From contig JAFYYI010000080.1 of assembly GCA_017557665.1 (NCBI GenBank), positions 1-12,377 on the forward strand: DNA of 12,377 bases, given 5' to 3'. Positions 6,873-12,377 of this stretch are shown piece after piece (the first letter of the stretch is position 1; each line of letters starts with the position of its first letter). Below the pieces are notes generated by a model that did no database searches, was not told the origin of the DNA, and saw only the letters and a list, made by a program, of their open reading frames with translations. The position numbers and the translations under genes are program-made. Source of the stretch: Muribaculaceae bacterium (GTDB taxonomy: Bacteria > Bacteroidota > Bacteroidia > Bacteroidales > Muribaculaceae).

Positions 6873-7982
6873 TTATTGGAATGCTGGGTCAAACTCCTCG
6901 GTAAAGATGCGGTCATGATCTACTGACAGGTAATCTGTCGGCAGATACGTCCGCCTGTCTTGGTACTGGTAGGTGAACTTCACGGTGTTGAGTTCACCGT
7001 CGGCGTCGCTGATCTCGCAGGTCGGGTCTGTGATAAGCACAATCGGCATGCCGATGGGATTGTAGGCCTGCGAGAAGTCGGTGCGCCTGATCGCCATGCG
7101 CACGTCGTGCGAATAGAACAGCTGCTCGATCCACCGGGCTTGCTCCATGGTAAGCCCAGCCGACTCCACCTCGTAAAGCTTCTCGTTCTGCTGGTTGTAG
7201 AACGTGGAGATGCGGTTGGTGACGGCTATCGAGCGGTCAACCTTCGGCTTATGCGTGGTCACGGCTTGGAGTGCGCAGCACTCGAAGCAGTTGAACGCAT
7301 TGCGGAAATACAGCGTCAGATTCGGCTCGTTGTCCTGAACATAGAAGGTGAAGGCGCGGGCACCGGCCTGGACGCTGCAGGCGAGCACCTTGATGTGGTC
7401 GCGGTTCCAGCCGTGGGACTCCACGGCATCCAACATGAGCTTCATGTTGACCTCCAACTTGGAGATGCTGTCATTGGTATTGACGGACATCTGCGGCGAG
7501 TACTGATACACCCGTGGCTCGTCGTCATAGACGCTGGCCACGACACGGTAGCGGACTGCCTCCTGGGAGTATGCCTTCTTATAGTAATACAGGTACTCTG
7601 TGGCTCCGCTCCACATGAGTTTTCCTTCCATCGTGGTCAGGAAATTGTTGCGCAGGAACTCCTCGATGTCGCCCGTGAAATGATGCTCCAGATAGATCAC
7701 CTGGAAGGTGGCCAGCGTTTGGGTGACGTCGTTGTGCCTGGCCCGCAACGAGAAGCTGCGCAGGGCATGGTTGCCCTGGCGCATGTAATACTCCACTACC
7801 GACCGGATGTCGTGGACGGTAATGTTTCTTGAATACGGGATGTGTGTGGCCGAGAAAACCGTGGAACCGCCCGAGACGATCGACACGACGGCCTCATGGT
7901 CATCGCTCGTCGACAGGTCGAGGTCGGGAATCTGCGAGGAAAACATCAGGTCCTCCAGTTGGGTGTTCAATGTGACTGACAT
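6873..7982 (-). CDS. Virion structural protein of Bacteroidales prophage type (369 aa)
   Basis: First gene of the structural operon, directly behind a perfect promoter (predicted leader about 17 nt). The protein is beta-rich without a signal peptide. The second half contains LTLYFRNAFNCFE, then KVDRSIAVTNRISTFYN, then YEVESAGLTMEQARWIEQLF, then PIVLITDPTCEISD with a following KFTYQYQDRR. I associate this succession with a recurrent structural protein in Bacteroidales prophages, often near the tail genes. The terminal strand-rich TDPTCEISD section resembles small tail or baseplate domains. No catalytic motif is visible. Exact place in the particle is not determinable; a distal-tail or baseplate role is the more likely reading. 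Confidence 0.65.
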   Translation of the reverse strand: MSVTLNTQLEDLMFSSQIPDLDLSTSDDHEAVVSIVSGGSTVFSATHIPYSRNITVHDIRSVVEYYMRQGNHALRSFSLRARHNDVTQTLATFQVIYLEHHFTGDIEEFLRNNFLTTMEGKLMWSGATEYLYYYKKAYSQEAVRYRVVASVYDDEPRVYQYSPQMSVNTNDSISKLEVNMKLMLDAVESHGWNRDHIKVLACSVQAGARAFTFYVQDNEPNLTLYFRNAFNCFECCALQAVTTHKPKVDRSIAVTNRISTFYNQQNEKLYEVESAGLTMEQARWIEQLFYSHDVRMAIRRTDFSQAYNPIGMPIVLITDPTCEISDADGELNTVKFTYQYQDRRTYLPTDYLSVDHDRIFTEEFDPAFQ

Positions 7983-8005
7983 ATACTATCTAATTTTGTT
8001 TGTGG

Positions 8006-8036
8006 CAAAGGTATTGTTTCGTCCTGGGTTGCCAAA
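8006..8036 (-). promoter_or_regulatory. Consensus Bacteroidota promoter of the structural operon
   Basis: Minus strand: TTTG (8036-8033), 19 bp, TACCTTTG (8013-8006). This matches the Bacteroidota -33/-7 consensus (TTTG, N19, TAnnTTTG) at every defined position and at the exact spacing. Transcription should start near 8000 and reach the ATG at 7982. The -33 box shares bases with the U-tract of the terminator hairpin at 8044-8076. Confidence 0.85.
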
Positions 8037-8076
8037 AGACAAAGCCGGGCGTTCCCCATTTCGGGGACCGCTCGGC
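8033..8076 (-). terminator. Rho-independent terminator of the accessory operon
   Basis: Read on the minus strand, a hairpin spans 8076-8044. The outer stem is GCCG/CGGC, then GCG/CGC, then CCCC/GGGG around a GAAAT loop, with one A-C and a short GT/AA mismatch. It is followed by TTTGTCTTTT (8043-8034). It lies between the stop of the 89-aa gene and the structural-operon promoter and should separate the two transcripts. Confidence 0.7.
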
Positions 8077-8088
8077 GTCGGTTCCGAG

Positions 8089-8114
8089 GTGGGCACCCTT
8101 TTTCGGGCGCCCAC
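8089..8114. repeat. GC-rich hairpin after the 89-aa gene
   Basis: GTGGGC at 8089-8094 pairs with GCCCAC at 8109-8114, with an inner CCC/GGG stem around a T-rich loop. It starts 13 bp past the stop of the 89-aa gene and precedes the terminator hairpin. There is no downstream U-tract on either strand, so it may stabilise the 3' end rather than terminate. Its stem shares GTGGGCG with the hairpin at 8414-8440 on the other side of the gene. Confidence 0.6.
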
Positions 8115-8126
8115 TTCGATGACCTT

Positions 8127-8396
8127 TCAGACTGCGTGCTCGATGTACTCGCTTATCTGCTGCAGCGTGATGTCGATGTCCTCGGGGGCATCATCGGCCA
8201 CTCGCCAGCTACGGCACTTCTCGGGGTCAGAGTCCTTGTGGCAAAAGATTGTCCACCATGTCACGACCTTGCCGTCCTCGTGCTCGAGACTATTGCAGTC
8301 AACACTCATGCAGCGGCACTCGCTCACCTTGTTGTTATACACTGCGTCCTGCGCCCTGCGGATGCGGCTTAACGCTTGCTTTACCTCTCTTTTCAT
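8127..8396 (-). CDS. Small Cys-containing protein, unrecognised (89 aa)
   Basis: The preferred start is the second in-frame Met at 8396 (MKREVKQALSRIRRAQ). The upstream Met at 8450 would place a strong hairpin (8414-8440) inside the coding region and give an atypical N-terminus. The protein has a basic N-terminal helix, then a Cys-rich middle with cysteines at 27, 29, 34, 52 and 61 and a WW pair at 47-48, then an acidic C-terminal helix (DAPEDIDITLQQISEYIEH). The CxC-x4-C arrangement could bind a metal but is not a standard zinc finger. No family recognised. It is the last gene of the three-gene accessory operon ending at the terminator at 8044-8076. Confidence 0.6.
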   Translation of the reverse strand: MKREVKQALSRIRRAQDAVYNNKVSECRCMSVDCNSLEHEDGKVVTWWTIFCHKDSDPEKCRSWRVADDAPEDIDITLQQISEYIEHAV

Positions 8397-8413
8397 TGTC
8401 TTGTCGGTATTGT

Positions 8414-8440
8414 GGTGGGCGGCTCTTAGGCTCGCCCACC
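8414..8440. repeat. Perfect 8-bp-stem hairpin between accessory genes
   Basis: GGTGGGCG at 8414-8421 and CGCCCACC at 8433-8440 form a perfect 8-bp stem with an 11-nt loop, in the gap between the MutS-domain gene (stop at 8455) and the 89-aa gene (start at 8396). No U-tract follows on the minus strand, so it looks more like a processing or stability element, or a weak attenuator, than a full terminator. Confidence 0.65.
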
Positions 8441-8454
8441 TGTTAAACATATAC

Positions 8455-9078
8455 TTACTTGCTCTCGCTCTTCTTGGTGCTGCGCTTGCGGCTCTTCTTC
8501 TCGGGCTCGGGCTTCATGTCCGCCAGTGCATCGCAGATGGCCACACGCTTGCCCGCACGCACCAATTTGGGCAGCCATGTATCGAGGCTCACGGCAGGGA
8601 AAGCGGCCTGCCACTCGGTGATGTCCTTGGCATCGCTGCGCCTTGTCAGCGTGAGGCCGCAAACCTCGCTCACGGCCTTGGCATCATCGCCCAGACTCTC
8701 GTAGAAATCGCCGACCCTAAATAACAATATCGCATCGGGATGTTTGGCCTTCATCTCGACCCACTGACGGGCGACGGGCGACGGCTCGACGGCAGCGGGG
8801 GCTTCGCCCACCGCATCAGCGGCGGGCTGGCTCTCCTGCTCGGCTGCGGCCTGGGGCTGCTGCGCCTTGACCTCGGCCATCAATTTATTGTAGATGCCTT
8901 TCGGAATGACGGCGCCCGTGCGCTTCCTTAGCAGGAATGCGTACTTTAAGGCCTTCAAAGGGGCATCCTCGGCGAAGAAGAAGCTGTCAAACTTCACATT
9001 GTCAACACTACGGTACACATTCCACATTTTTGCACCACTCTTTACTTCACGCTTGCTTGCTAAAATCAAATTTGCCAT
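8455..9078 (-). CDS. Stand-alone MutS domain I protein
   Basis: A 207-residue protein in three parts. Residues 1-70 are an unrecognised basic domain starting MANLILASKREVKSG. Residues 72-102 are an Ala/Gln/Pro/Glu linker. Residues 103-189 match MutS domain I: RQWVEMKAKHPDAILLFRVGDFYESLGDDA aligns in order with the start of full-length MutS, followed by LTLTRR, FPAVSLDTWLPKLVRAG (MutS: IPYHAVENYLAKLVNQG) and RVAICDALADMKP. The FYE of the mismatch wedge is kept (Phe125, Glu127). Full MutS exceeds 800 residues; the clamp, lever and ATPase domains are absent, so it cannot act as a repair ATPase. The C-terminal 18 residues are Lys/Arg/Ser-rich. It may sense DNA distortions or compete with host MutS; both are inferences. 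MutS-N modules occur in other Bacteroidales mobile-element proteins, by recollection. It follows the 84-aa gene by 34 bp. Confidence 0.75.
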   Translation of the reverse strand: MANLILASKREVKSGAKMWNVYRSVDNVKFDSFFFAEDAPLKALKYAFLLRKRTGAVIPKGIYNKLMAEVKAQQPQAAAEQESQPAADAVGEAPAAVEPSPVARQWVEMKAKHPDAILLFRVGDFYESLGDDAKAVSEVCGLTLTRRSDAKDITEWQAAFPAVSLDTWLPKLVRAGKRVAICDALADMKPEPEKKSRKRSTKKSESK

Positions 9079-9112
9079 AGCTCTAAAATTTTGAAAATGA
9101 ATATATAAGGAA

Positions 9113-9367
9113 TTAAAAACTATCTACATACAGATAAACATTGCAGTAACTCACCTGCACGCCTGCCGACATCGCCATGTCTGCGGCCAGCTCGCTCGCC
9201 TCGGCCTCGCTGCGGGCATCCACCTCGAAGGTGTGGCTCTCATTGTCGAAGTCCACCACCTCAACCATGTAATTATTGTACTTGGATGAGCGGTAACCAT
9301 TTTTACTCACGCGGCTCTCAGCTTGTTCGGGAGAACCCAGGAATGATATGTTGTAAGAAGCTGTCAT
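9113..9367 (-). CDS. Small acidic protein, unrecognised (84 aa)
   Basis: First gene of the accessory operon. It starts MTASYNISFLGSPEQAESR and continues with a strand region (YMVEVVDFDNESHTFEVDA), an Ala/Glu/Ser helix (RSEAEASELAADMAMSAG) and a closing strand VSYCNVYLYVDSF. The beta-alpha-beta order and acidic helix are consistent with a small soluble fold; no signal peptide. I recall similar small proteins beside MutS-domain proteins in Bacteroidales mobile elements but cannot name a family. No consensus promoter (TAnnTTTG) is visible upstream on the minus strand. Confidence 0.6.
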   Translation of the reverse strand: MTASYNISFLGSPEQAESRVSKNGYRSSKYNNYMVEVVDFDNESHTFEVDARSEAEASELAADMAMSAGVQVSYCNVYLYVDSF

Positions 9368-9563
9368 AATGATGAAATTTTTTAAATGTTAATAATCATT
9401 GTCCATGTTGTCGCGTATAACCTTTTTACGGTGCTACACAAGTAGGCGGGGTAAGCGCCCTTTAGGCAAGGCTTGAACGAAAAAATCCACCCTGTAAGGG
9501 CGGGCTAAATTTTATGCGCAGCGTCAAATTTTGTGGATTATTTCAGGACAACTGCAGCACGGC
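9368..9563. other. Intergenic region without a gene
   Basis: About 200 bp between the divergent 84-aa gene and the plus-strand promoter at 9564. It contains short GC-rich inverted segments (GGCG/CGCC around 9446-9458, and a CCCT/AGGG pair near 9503-9514) and several A/T runs. I find no tRNA, no convincing reading frame, and no consensus minus-strand promoter for the accessory operon. It could hold the operator region of the element. Confidence 0.4.
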
Positions 9564-9593
9564 CTTGCTGGGCAGCGGCCCGCACTACCTTTG
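9564..9593 (+). promoter_or_regulatory. Bacteroidota-type promoter of the IS-truncated gene
   Basis: TACCTTTG at 9586-9593 is a full -7 match, and CTTG at 9564-9567 (3 of 4) lies 18 bp upstream as the -33 box. Predicted start near 9600, ahead of in-frame ATGs at 9608 and 9635. The same TACCTTTGC hexamer-plus sequence is used by the structural-operon promoter at 8006-8013. Confidence 0.6.
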
Positions 9594-9634
9594 CAGCGGA
9601 AAAAGTTATGCATCAGCGGCACACGGAAAGGCCA

Positions 9635-9727
9635 ATGACGACATTTAATTTCATCAATGTGGCTTCATGGTATCATGCCTCTCCCGTCAAGCAGAAGAGC
9701 CAAAGTCAAAGACGAAAAATAAGGGTG
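9635..9727 (+). pseudogene. 5' fragment of an unknown gene cut by the IS21 element
   Basis: Downstream of a good promoter, a plus-strand frame reads MTTFNFINVASWYHASPVKQ and then a Lys/Gln/Ser/Arg-rich stretch ending KIRV exactly where the IS terminal repeat begins. An in-frame Met at 9608 would add nine residues. After the junction the frame continues 15 codons into the IS and stops at 9770. Only about 31 native codons remain, too few to identify a family. The rest of the gene should lie beyond the right end of the IS, outside the window. An alternative is that this is a small complete gene or leader whose overlap with the IS is incidental. Confidence 0.45.
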
Positions 9728-9775
9728 TGGAAAAGCCGCACGCGCTTGACCCCAGAGGGCACGCGGTGCTGACCC
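9728..9775 (+). repeat. Left terminal inverted repeat of the IS21 element
   Basis: 48 bp, identical to the reverse complement of 12329-12377 except for one substitution (C at 9745 against T) and differences around GCGG/AGTGG that include one indel. It carries the first two GACCC motifs. Confidence 0.88.
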
Positions 9776-9824
9776 TTTAGGCCGCTTTTCGACAGACCCT
9801 TTACGGCAAAATAAAAAAGACCCC
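9748..9824 (+). promoter_or_regulatory. Iterated GACCC sites at the left IS end
   Basis: GACCC occurs at 9748, 9771, 9795 and 9819, spacings 23, 24 and 24 bp, slightly over two helical turns, so the sites face almost the same side of the DNA. IS21-family ends are known to carry multiple internal repeats bound by the transposase. The fourth copy is embedded in the terminator stem upstream of istA. Confidence 0.65.
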
Positions 9825-9854
9825 TGAAAGCTTTTGCCATCAGGGGCGTTTTTT
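9821..9854 (+). terminator. Rho-independent terminator insulating istA
   Basis: CCCCTGA (9821-9827) pairs perfectly with TCAGGGG (9840-9846), followed by CGTTTTTT (T run 9849-9854). On the minus strand the stem is followed by a T-rich tract (complement of 9811-9818), so it may work both ways. It lies inside the IS ahead of istA and would block read-through from the interrupted gene's promoter. Confidence 0.8.
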
Positions 9855-9855
9855 A

Positions 9856-9898
9856 TAGTTTTGAGCTCCGTCCTGGCCGACGGAAAAACTCAAAACTA
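9856..9898 (+). promoter_or_regulatory. Nested hairpin just upstream of the istA start
   Basis: TAGTTTTGAG (9856-9865) and CTCAAAACTA (9889-9898) form a perfect 10-bp outer stem, with an inner CCGTC/GACGG stem (9868-9872 and 9879-9883). It ends eight bases before the istA ATG at 9907. GTCCTGGCCGACGG in it (9870-9883) recurs inverted at 12284-12297 near the right end. Possible roles are translational control of istA or a transposase site. Confidence 0.65.
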
Positions 9899-9906
9899 GA
9901 TTTGCA

Positions 9907-11502
9907 ATGACAAAGTTAAAAAATTTGTTGCGATGCTACGTAGCTGGTATGGGAATAAAAAGCATTGCTAGTGCTTTTCATCTATCCCGTAACACAGTAC
10001 GTAAATATGTTCGCAAGTATCAGGAAAGCGGTATGACACCAGAACAGATGCTTTCCTTGTCTGAGGAGAAGCTTCGGGAACTGTTCCTTGAGGGTTCGAT
10101 TCGCAACCGAAGGCCCTCACCACGCATGGAGATGCTGGAAGCATTGATTCCCGATTATGTGAAGCGTCTCAGTCATAGAGGTGTAACCATCAAGTCACTC
10201 CATGATGAGTATCTCCGGGAACACCCTGATGGCTACAAGTACACTAATTTCAAGCAGGCGATACGCCGCTACAGGTACCAGGCCAAAGCTATAGGCCATG
10301 TGGAGCACCTTGCCGGTGACCAGATGTACATTGACTTTGCTGGAGACAAACTGAAGGTTGTGGATGCAGAGACAAGTGAAGTGCGCAGTGTGGAGGTCTT
10401 TGTTGCCATCTTGCCATGCAGCCACTACACTTATTGCGAGGCTGTATGGTCACAGAAGAAAGAAGACCTGATTACCGCCTGTGAGAATGCACTTCATTTC
10501 TTTGGCGGAGCACCTATGGCCATCGTTCCGGACAATTTGAAAGCTGCCGTTACAAAGAGTGACCGCAACGAGCCGATCATCAATGAAGACTTCGCCGGTA
10601 TGGCCGAGTTCTACGAGATGGCCGTGTTCCCAGCGAGGGCACGACGTCCGAAGGACAAGGCACTGGTGGAGAATGCCGTGAAGTTGATGTATCGTTCGGT
10701 ATATGCCGACATTGAGGGGTTGACATTCAATGACCTCAGATCTCTTAATGAAGCGATCAGAACGTCCCTGGAAGCGTTTAACGACCGTAAGATGAGCGGA
10801 CGGGGGCAGTCTCGCCGTGAGTTGTTCGAGGAAGTGGAAAAAGACTTTCTTCAACCGCTTCCTGCGGTCAGGTACCAGATGAAAGCGCGTAAGACCGTCA
10901 CTGTGATGCGCAACAGCTATGTGATGCTCTTTAAGCACCACTACAGCGTACCCGAGCAGTATATCGGAAAGCGGGTGGACATCATCTACGATGCCGACAC
11001 GCTGGAGATATTCTATGGCATGAAGCTGGTGACCATCCATCACCGGGATGACACGCCCTATGGCTATACACAGAAGGAATCGCATGGCCTGCCTGGCAGG
11101 CACGGCTCTTACGAGAAGGACTTGGAAGAGATCTATAAGCGGGCCTCGGAAGTGGACAACATACTGTTGACCTATCTGAAAGAAGTCACCGCGCAGAAGA
11201 AGTACCTTCCGCAGGCCTTCCGCACCTGTCGAGGCATCATGTCACTGGAGCAGAAATATGGACTCCAACGCCTTGTGGCGGCATGTGCATGCGCTTCCGA
11301 GGGAAAACTCTATGGCTTAAACGAGGTGAAGGGCATCCTTGAACGCGGAGATGACACCAGCTTCATGCAGATGGAAGATGGTATCGCCGAAGAAATCCCC
11401 GAACATCGTCCTGTCCAACATAAGAACATACGAGGCAGGGAATACTATTCAACTCAACCGTTAAACAACAAAACAGAAAACGACAATGGATACAAACAAT
11501 AA
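9907..11502 (+). CDS. istA: IS21-family transposase IstA
   Basis: A 531-residue DDE-type transposase that cuts and joins the IS ends together with IstB. An N-terminal helix-turn-helix spans about 5-37 (LLRCYVAGMGIKSIAS, then LSRNTVRKYVRKY). The catalytic RNase-H fold shows the expected acids: Asp143 in DQMYIDFAG, Asp209 in VPDN, and Glu255 in KDKALVENAV. The C-terminal part (about 330-490) includes the beta-rich YSVPEQYIGKRVDIIYD section and a late helical region typical of the family. The length is normal (about 390-550). The start at 9907 keeps the whole HTH and directly follows the hairpin at 9856-9898. The last 17 bases overlap istB in another frame, the usual coupling. Frame and motifs are intact, so it should be functional. 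Confidence 0.95.
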   Translation: MTKLKNLLRCYVAGMGIKSIASAFHLSRNTVRKYVRKYQESGMTPEQMLSLSEEKLRELFLEGSIRNRRPSPRMEMLEALIPDYVKRLSHRGVTIKSLHDEYLREHPDGYKYTNFKQAIRRYRYQAKAIGHVEHLAGDQMYIDFAGDKLKVVDAETSEVRSVEVFVAILPCSHYTYCEAVWSQKKEDLITACENALHFFGGAPMAIVPDNLKAAVTKSDRNEPIINEDFAGMAEFYEMAVFPARARRPKDKALVENAVKLMYRSVYADIEGLTFNDLRSLNEAIRTSLEAFNDRKMSGRGQSRRELFEEVEKDFLQPLPAVRYQMKARKTVTVMRNSYVMLFKHHYSVPEQYIGKRVDIIYDADTLEIFYGMKLVTIHHRDDTPYGYTQKESHGLPGRHGSYEKDLEEIYKRASEVDNILLTYLKEVTAQKKYLPQAFRTCRGIMSLEQKYGLQRLVAACACASEGKLYGLNEVKGILERGDDTSFMQMEDGIAEEIPEHRPVQHKNIRGREYYSTQPLNNKTENDNGYKQ

Positions 11503-12262
11503 GATTGCACCTATTGTGCAGGAAATGGATCAGAATCAGATATCACTTGACCTGATGCGCAGAATGAGGCTTACAGGAATGGCAAGAGCCTTTGAAGAAA
11601 GCCTATCGTCAACCTTTGCCGAAGCCATGACGCCGGATGCGTTCATATCGTGGCTTCTGGCAAGAGAATGGGACTATCGTTCCACCGCTGCCATTGAGAG
11701 GCTCATACACTCCGCCTCATTCCGTTACAAGGCCTATCCAGAACAGATAGACTACACTATCAGCAGAGGGCTTGACAAGAACCAGATGGAGAGGCTGCTA
11801 TCTCTGGACTTCATTAACCAGGGACAGAACCTGTTCATAACAGGATCATCAGGAACAGGAAAGAGCTTTCTGGCCACTGCGATAGGCTACCAAGCCTGCA
11901 AGAACGGCCTCCGCACTTTGTATGCTAATACAACGAAGTTGCTCAGTACGCTCAAGGTGGCTAAGGTGAAGGGGACTTTGGATGCGGAATTGAGGAAGAT
12001 TGAGCGGTGCAAGCTGCTCATCCTCGATGATGCCTTCCTCGTCCCGATAGATGCTAAGGAGCGTCCGATCCTGCTGGACATCATCGAGGACCGTCACGGA
12101 CGGAAATCAATCATCATGTCCTCTCAACTGCCCGTCTCAAGTTGGTACGATGCCATTGGCGATCCCACTGTGGCTGATGCCATACTTGACAGAATTGTCC
12201 ATACGGCTCATCGGATAGAGCTCACAGGTGAAAGCATCCGCAAGATGTACGCCAAGAAGTAA
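11486..12262 (+). CDS. istB: IS21-family helper ATPase IstB
   Basis: A 258-residue AAA+ ATPase of the DnaC/IstB clade, which forms oligomers on target DNA and activates IstA. The N-terminal domain (about 15-100) is the helical IstB leader (LMRRMRLTGMARAFEE). Walker A is GSSGTGKS at 120-127, Walker B is LLILDD at 177-182, and a sensor-I-like SSQ follows at 212-214. An arginine-containing DAILDRIVHTAHRIEL (231-246) occupies the sensor/arginine-finger region. The length matches the family. It starts within the istA stop region (17-bp overlap), and its TAA is followed by the right end of the IS. Part of the same transcript as istA. Confidence 0.95.
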   Translation: MDTNNKIAPIVQEMDQNQISLDLMRRMRLTGMARAFEESLSSTFAEAMTPDAFISWLLAREWDYRSTAAIERLIHSASFRYKAYPEQIDYTISRGLDKNQMERLLSLDFINQGQNLFITGSSGTGKSFLATAIGYQACKNGLRTLYANTTKLLSTLKVAKVKGTLDAELRKIERCKLLILDDAFLVPIDAKERPILLDIIEDRHGRKSIIMSSQLPVSSWYDAIGDPTVADAILDRIVHTAHRIELTGESIRKMYAKK

Positions 12263-12303
12263 TATGGTGAAATAATAATGACCCCGTCGGCCAGGACTTT
12301 TTA

Positions 12304-12357
12304 GGGGTTAAAGGAAAAAGTTTTTACGGGGTCAGCACCACTGTGCCCTCTGGGGTC
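12304..12357 (-). promoter_or_regulatory. Iterated GACCCC-type sites at the right IS end
   Basis: On the minus strand GACCCC lies at 12357-12352 and 12333-12328 and AACCCC at 12309-12304, each 24 bp apart. The first begins at base 21 of the end, exactly as on the left. The inverted copy of GTCCTGGCCGACGG follows further in, at 12284-12297. Confidence 0.65.
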
Positions 12358-12377
12358 AAACGCGTGCGGCTTTTCCA
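12329..12377 (-). repeat. Right terminal inverted repeat of the IS21 element
   Basis: 49 bp, the inverted partner of 9728-9775. It runs to the last base of the window; the outermost two bases (expected CA) are not included. Confidence 0.85.

Larger units (their letters stand above)
9728..12377 (+). mobile_element. IS21-family insertion sequence, right tip at window edge
   Basis: The element contains istA and istB in the classic overlapping order and is bounded by near-identical inverted repeats: 9728-9775 on the left and 12329-12377 on the right, sharing TGGAAAAGCCGCACGCG, then one mismatch, 17 more identical bases, and a one-base length difference. IS21 tips normally begin TG; the left flank reads TGTGGAAAAG from 9726, so the true element probably starts at 9726 and the last two bases lie just off the window. 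The target duplication (4-8 bp in this family) therefore cannot be checked. Length, about 2.65 kb, is slightly above the family's usual 2-2.5 kb. Both genes are intact, so the copy may be active. Confidence 0.9.

Noticed and set aside
6960..8724. Plus-strand frames of 290 and 305 codons
   Set aside because: They run across the structural gene, a terminator, a promoter and parts of two accessory genes, which no real gene would do.
9421..9540. tRNA or other structured RNA in the intergenic region
   Set aside because: No cloverleaf or known RNA fold can be drawn; only short GC stems.
9458..9782. CCCTTTAGGC shared by the intergenic region (9458) and the IS left end (9773)
   Set aside because: A single 10-mer with no surrounding similarity; not enough for a second IS remnant.
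9897..9904. TAGATTTG as the istA promoter -7 box
   Set aside because: It ends two bases before the ATG, so transcription would start inside the gene, and no -33 box lies at the right distance.
10450..11103. Minus-strand 217-codon frame inside istA
   Set aside because: Antisense to the catalytic core of istA; no support.

Overview
The window looks like a piece of a Bacteroidales chromosome (Bacteroides/Prevotella/Muribaculaceae-type; genus not determinable here) carrying a phage-like element that ends against an IS21-family insertion sequence. The main host clue is promoter type. Four sites match the Bacteroidota -33/-7 pattern (TTTG, about 19 bp, TAnnTTTG), and one is a perfect match at 8006-8036. 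The protein families are also those I associate with Bacteroidales prophages. These assignments are by recognition only; no search was run.

Left and centre (104-7982, almost all minus strand): a tightly packed virion-type operon read right to left. It runs: 369-aa structural protein, 77-aa protein, a 186-aa protein resembling the FISUMP (Fib_succ_major) ligand-binding domain, a portal-like protein, a 54-aa helix-turn-helix protein in the portal/connector overlap, a DUF6712-like connector candidate, two unrecognised proteins (249 and 166 aa), and a 142-aa protein resembling gp10-type head-tail proteins. A 490-aa tail-fibre-like protein with three AGxMT repeats then has its own promoter. Between the last two genes sits an AT-rich 82-aa gene on the opposite strand with its own promoter, laid out like a phage moron. 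No terminase, capsid, protease or tape-measure gene is visible, so the element is incomplete here.

Right-centre (8127-9367, minus strand): three small accessory genes, including a 207-aa protein whose C-terminal half is a free-standing MutS domain I that keeps the mismatch-contacting GDFYE motif. The block ends in a terminator hairpin whose U-tract shares bases with the -33 box of the structural-operon promoter.

Right (9368-12377): an intergenic region with a plus-strand promoter and the first 31 codons of an unknown gene, cut by an IS21-family element (istA, istB, near-identical 48/49-bp terminal inverted repeats, GACCC-type motifs every 23-24 bp at both ends, and an upstream terminator insulating istA). 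The window stops at, or about two bases short of, the right tip of the IS, so its right flank cannot be seen.
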